Shown piece by piece: positions 60,201-64,000 of a stretch of DNA of 64,000 nucleotides. The stretch is from Ectocarpus siliculosus (lineage: Eukaryota > Sar > Phaeophyceae > Ectocarpales > Ectocarpaceae). The stretch spans positions 11,244 to 75,243 of the forward strand of contig FN648659.1 of assembly GCA_000310025.1 (NCBI GenBank). Direction: 5' to 3'. The first letter of the stretch is position 1, and every line of letters begins with the position of its first letter. A program made the position numbers and the translations under genes. The notes below the pieces were generated by a model that had not been told where the DNA came from, did no database searches, and saw only the letters and a list, made by a program, of their open reading frames with translations.

Positions 60201-61828
60201 GCGCTACCATGAACCATAGCCTTCCTTCTGTTTGAAGGGCTGGATGCATGCTCAATGCTACTGTAGTTTGAACCAATAGGCGCGAGAGTCAAACAACACC
60301 TCCCCAGGACAGGTGTTAGGTACCCATGGGACGCTGTACCCATGGGATGTCGCCCAGCTGTTGAACAAGTTGTGAGCATACATGCTGTAGCAGAGGGATT
60401 AGAGCTGAAAGTCTGTAGACGATGCTCCTTTACCACGTGCCACGTGTCCGTCTGCCACATTGTTGCACGAAACGCGAATCGTAGGCACGGGTGCGAGTCT
60501 TGTCGTGCTGCAACACGGCCTCCGAAGCGTGTGCTGCATGATACCTTCTGCTCACAATTGTGTTCAGCGCGTGCCGCCTGTTCGTTGTGATGGTCGTAAC
60601 CTAGTGGTGCCCCTGAATAGTCTTGAGCGTCCCGAGTTGCGACGTTTCGCCGATCCGTGTACAGCCGTCTCTCAGTTAAGGACACACATGATTTTTCGGT
60701 AAAACAGCAGTTGCCCTTAAGCCGAGCAAGTGTCCTTAGGATTGATACCCCCCATTATGTTGTACATCTCGAGGGACACCGCGACCGGGAAAAGAAGATA
60801 TCCTTACGGGGGGTGTCCTTATAAATGGTATCTTTTAGCGAGGGGCGACCGTACTGAGGAAATAACCCAGCAGAATGACCCAATGTGGCTGTAACCGCAG
60901 GGGCCGGGAACTGAAGCGCCTGATGACCTGGGTAGAGAAAGCGGAGTCAAAATTCGCCGAGGTGATGACAGTCTGCACTAGACGTGCTTCGAGTTTCTCA
61001 CTCGCACTAGTACGGTGAACGCACGGTTCGGTGTTGCGGAAGGTTGATCTGAGTATGCATACGTCTTCAGCCACACCTGAGATAGCCGTATGTGGCGGTG
61101 GTAGATGGTTCAATGGGAACAAGCCTCCGATATGCTAGGCGTGGCAAAAACAACAACATCAGCATCAACAACATCAAACACCACCGCATTGAACACTATT
61201 CCGCAGGCGCTACGCAAGTTGTCCGCACAGGCGGAGGATTTGGGAGCAGCTAACCTCGGAGATCTAGAGGGCTTCGCCAAAGACATGTCGGAAGACGTCT
61301 CCAAACTACGACAGGTGAGGGAAGTAGTAACAGTAATTCTGGGGGCACTGTACACCCGTTTCTGTTCTTGAATTACCACGTTTAGTCCATGCTGGCAATC
61401 TCAGTTCTAGCACAACACCACTTTGAGCGTCTCTGTGATCCAACAAGCGGCATGCGTACGAGGCAGAGTTGGCTCGTGACGGTCTGTGTTGGCGTTGCGA
61501 TGCATGACGTTCCTGCCGTCTCGTCGATGAATGAACGCGATTTTTTGCGACGTCCCGACAGGGTGTGGCAGATTCCATGCGATCGAGGTCGAGATCGAAA
61601 TCGAAGGGCCGGTCCTGCGGGCGAGAAGAGGGCACTCAAGAGGAGAACGACAAGGGTAAAGCCAAGGAAAAGACAAAAAAGACCAAGACCCGAAAAACGG
61701 GGAGCAAGGGTGATGGTGCCTCGGTTACTGACGCTGACGACTCCAAGGCTCGTTCTGACGGTGGAGAACGACAGGACAAGGGACACGTCGACGATAATAG
61801 TCTCGAGCGGCCGATGGCGAAGGTCTAG
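57297..61828 (+). CDS. Coiled-coil protein with a basic Ser/Lys-rich tail
   Basis: Six exons chain in phase: 58189-58454, 59512-59682, 60024-60133, 60901-60961, 61207-61314, 61562-61828, with stop TAG at 61826-61828. They encode 326 residues. An upstream exon 57297-57450 (rich in Arg, Gly and Pro, ending PRDVAAARYN) is likely, but the connecting exon was not found, so the N-terminus is incomplete. Heptad-like segments include ELDALRLENDTLRRHLGRLE, VQLEGDVRLLYNLLEKAKRE and ELKRLMTWVEKAESKFAE. A Q5 run follows the first. The tail is strongly basic (SRSRSKSKGR, KAKEKTKKTKTRKTGSKG). No catalytic domain is visible. The layout suggests a structural or cytoskeleton-associated protein, and no function is assigned. 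Confidence 0.7.
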
Positions 61829-64000
61829 AGCGAGCAGCGAGCAAGTCCTAGGAGGGAACGTGACAGAAAATACACCGGGTTCAGGGTTCGGCTGGCCCCA
61901 TTAGGGCTACACCTTAAGGGAAGAGATCCGGGAACGACCACCCTTGGTCATGACTTGATATGTCATACACAGTTTCGTCGACCGCTGACTGGTCTACGAT
62001 CCCTTTGCTGTTCAATCCAGAACTCACATGCTGAGGTCACCTTTTGCTAATACACCTGGGGTGCCTACACCCCTTGCATGGGCAAGAAAAAACTTTCTGA
62101 GAGGGATGGGGGTGATGGTTCCAAAAATAAAAAAAACTAACGCCGGAGAGAAAAGCCTCCGGGGGTGTTGTTCTATCTTTGCTCTGTCGGGAGTTAAAGC
62201 ATTCCTTGGATGCATTCATTCACATTTTTCGTCGTCACGGCAGCGGTTTGTCCGTGTACGGGTTGTCTAAAGCGGACAACAGACGTTGCTTGTGGTTTAG
62301 GTTACGGCAATAATAGTGTCGAAAACGGTTTGTATCACGTATCATCGGGCAAGAATAGCATAGGTTGGAAGCGTGGTGAGGTTGACGGTGCCGTGTGGCA
62401 TTCTGGCGTTGCGCTCTCCGGCAGACTTACTATGCTTTTAGGTAGGGTTCAAACATGAACATACAGCGACACAAGCATCTCCAACGACAAACGCCGACGA
62501 GACCGGCCAAAAAAATCATCAACAGCAACAAAAATGTCGCAGGACAAGGAATTTCCTAGGCATTTTCCGTGTACAAACATACCGTCGACCAAAACAGGAG
62601 GTAGGGAAAACATGACCTTCCGGAGTGATCCACATAGAAGAGTCAAGTGGAGACCAAACAAAAAGGAAAAAAAGTGCCCCCAGGTCTCCTAGCCGTGCTG
62701 TGGGCTTCAGCGGGGAAATACTTGCTTGTTTTGTGAAGGGGGTTAGGGTCTCATGATGGGGGGCGATGTCAACGGGAATTGTCACAAGATAAGGCAGCGT
62801 TAGAAAAGTGCACGCCGATGATCAAACAGGACGAAGAATGATCAACAATCAGAACTCCACGGCCACGTCAAAGAATAGCCAGGGTAAGCGTTATCCCCAG
62901 GGCGTCGTCGGCTGCAGCTGGAGTTTGAACAGCGGGAAGCAGAATAGGTGTCCCAGCACGCAGGTTTTGAGATTGTACCCGACGTGCTGCGGTAACTGGT
63001 TTAACGCGCCTACGGTTCCTCTCGAAAAAAACGTCCAAAACAATTTTGCCGAGAGGCACAAGTCGGACGAAAGACAGATGCATGTAGGGCACCAACAACA
63101 ACCCAGAGATTATGACGTGCTTTTTGTCGAGAGGGGTGCAATTCACTCTGGAAGCATTCCAGGAGAGCCGTCCGCAGCATGGAAGCATGCGAAGAGGAAT
63201 CCATTGATACACGAAGAAGGTGGTGCTATCGAAGTTCTCCGATCCTCAAGAAAGGTCCCAAACCGGTGGCACTAAACAACAACCGCTCGAGACTGGAAGA
63301 AAGCAAGCAGTTTCGAGGAACGAAATGAAGTGCATGCATCCCGATCAGCAATCAGACTCCCAGTCACGACTCACCACACCACCACCCCATGTCAATCAGG
63401 GACCCTGTAGTTGCAGGCACCCTCTCTCACGACCCTGCCTGTTTGGAGTCTGTACTTCGCCCAAGGCATTATTGTACGAACACAGTATATGCGATTTGGG
63501 CCAAAAACAGGGATACTTTATCGTCTGACCCGAAGAAACTGTGCGTACAGATTTGGAACAAATTGCGGCATAAATGAATCCTATGAACGTCTTTCACGAC
63601 GATACATAGGTGGCCGAGACCCAAAAAATGCCACGTCCAAAAGGGGAAAACAGATATCATCTCTGTATGTATTGTACATCCCTACGCGCCTACACAGGTG
63701 GACCCATATGCACACGACATTTTTCATCGGTCATCATCCGGTTAGCGCGGTCAATGCTATTAAAGCAACCAACAAAGACGCGTGGCACTCTAGTAATAGC
63801 ACAACGCAAGAAAAAAAATGCAAGTTATCTACCGCAAGCCGGTTATATAAAAATAAAATGATAACCGCCTCCCGCGTGTTAAGGCGTAAAGACGGCAACA
63901 CTAAGTCAATCTATACCTGTACGTCTCAATACTGAAACCGATCCCGGCGTGTCTCTGCCAGGCAGCAATACCTGCCTGTACTAAAGCAGTGCAATTTACG
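61829..64000. other. No recognised gene to the right edge
   Basis: The first part is probably the 3' UTR of the coiled-coil gene. A CCGGAG..CTCCGG mini-hairpin lies near 62141-62162. Open frames at 62808-63275 and 63411-63935 have no recognisable domain, and the last kilobase is AT-rich. Confidence 0.35.

Noticed and set aside
1-64000. Search for CRISPR arrays, bacterial operons, tRNA and rRNA genes
   Set aside because: None was seen. Repeats present are not regularly spaced with unique spacers, and the gene structure is clearly eukaryotic.

Overview
The window looks like nuclear DNA from a brown alga or a close stramenopile. This is inferred, not proven. The base composition is balanced. 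The genes are split into many short exons with introns of roughly 100-2,000 bp and GTRAG-type donors. Coding exons are rich in homopolymeric Gln, Ala, Gly and His. Two Ty1/copia retroelements and several short TTAGGG-like tracts are present. No bacterial-style operons, rRNA or tRNA genes were recognised. I rebuilt gene models by hand by chaining exons whose splice phases agree. Most long open frames in the window are shadows of these exons or chance.

Layout from left to right. (1) 1-1121: start of a minus-strand gene for a low-complexity charged protein that runs off the left edge, with two perfect hairpins just upstream of its start codon. (2) 1.5-4.1 kb: a broken reverse-transcriptase-like remnant and a tandem pair of ~310 bp units that each end in poly(A). 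(3) 4.6-10.0 kb: a Ty1/copia retrotransposon with nearly identical 433 bp LTRs, a 5 bp target duplication and a clearly defective interior. (4) 10.7-11.2 kb: three diverged repeats with a hairpin core. (5) 11.6-13 kb, minus: 3' exons of a membrane protein with a tetraspanin-like layout. (6) 14.6-22.9 kb, minus: an ammonium transporter of about 13 exons, with both pore histidines present. (7) 23.1-25.9 kb: an older, internally deleted copia relic. (8) 27.5-31.2 kb: a tandem duplication and a fold-back element carrying its own nested insertion. (9) 31.7-48.1 kb, plus: an 18-exon gene of about 1,756 residues joining ankyrin repeats, coiled-coil and low-complexity segments, an RLK/Pelle-like kinase and a C-terminal RING-type finger. 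(10) 50.9-53.8 kb, minus: isolated exons of unrecognised genes. (11) 54.3-57.0 kb, minus: a compact six-exon gene of 198 residues, weakly similar to an axonemal protein family. (12) 57.3-61.8 kb, plus: a divergently oriented coiled-coil gene with a basic tail. (13) 61.8-64 kb: nothing convincing.

The most unusual coding feature is the ankyrin-kinase-RING fusion, which would put a signalling kinase and a putative ubiquitin ligase in one polypeptide. The genes are otherwise unrelated in function. They look like ordinary dispersed eukaryotic loci separated by mobile-element debris, not a functional cluster. No defence, toxin or viral gene system was found.
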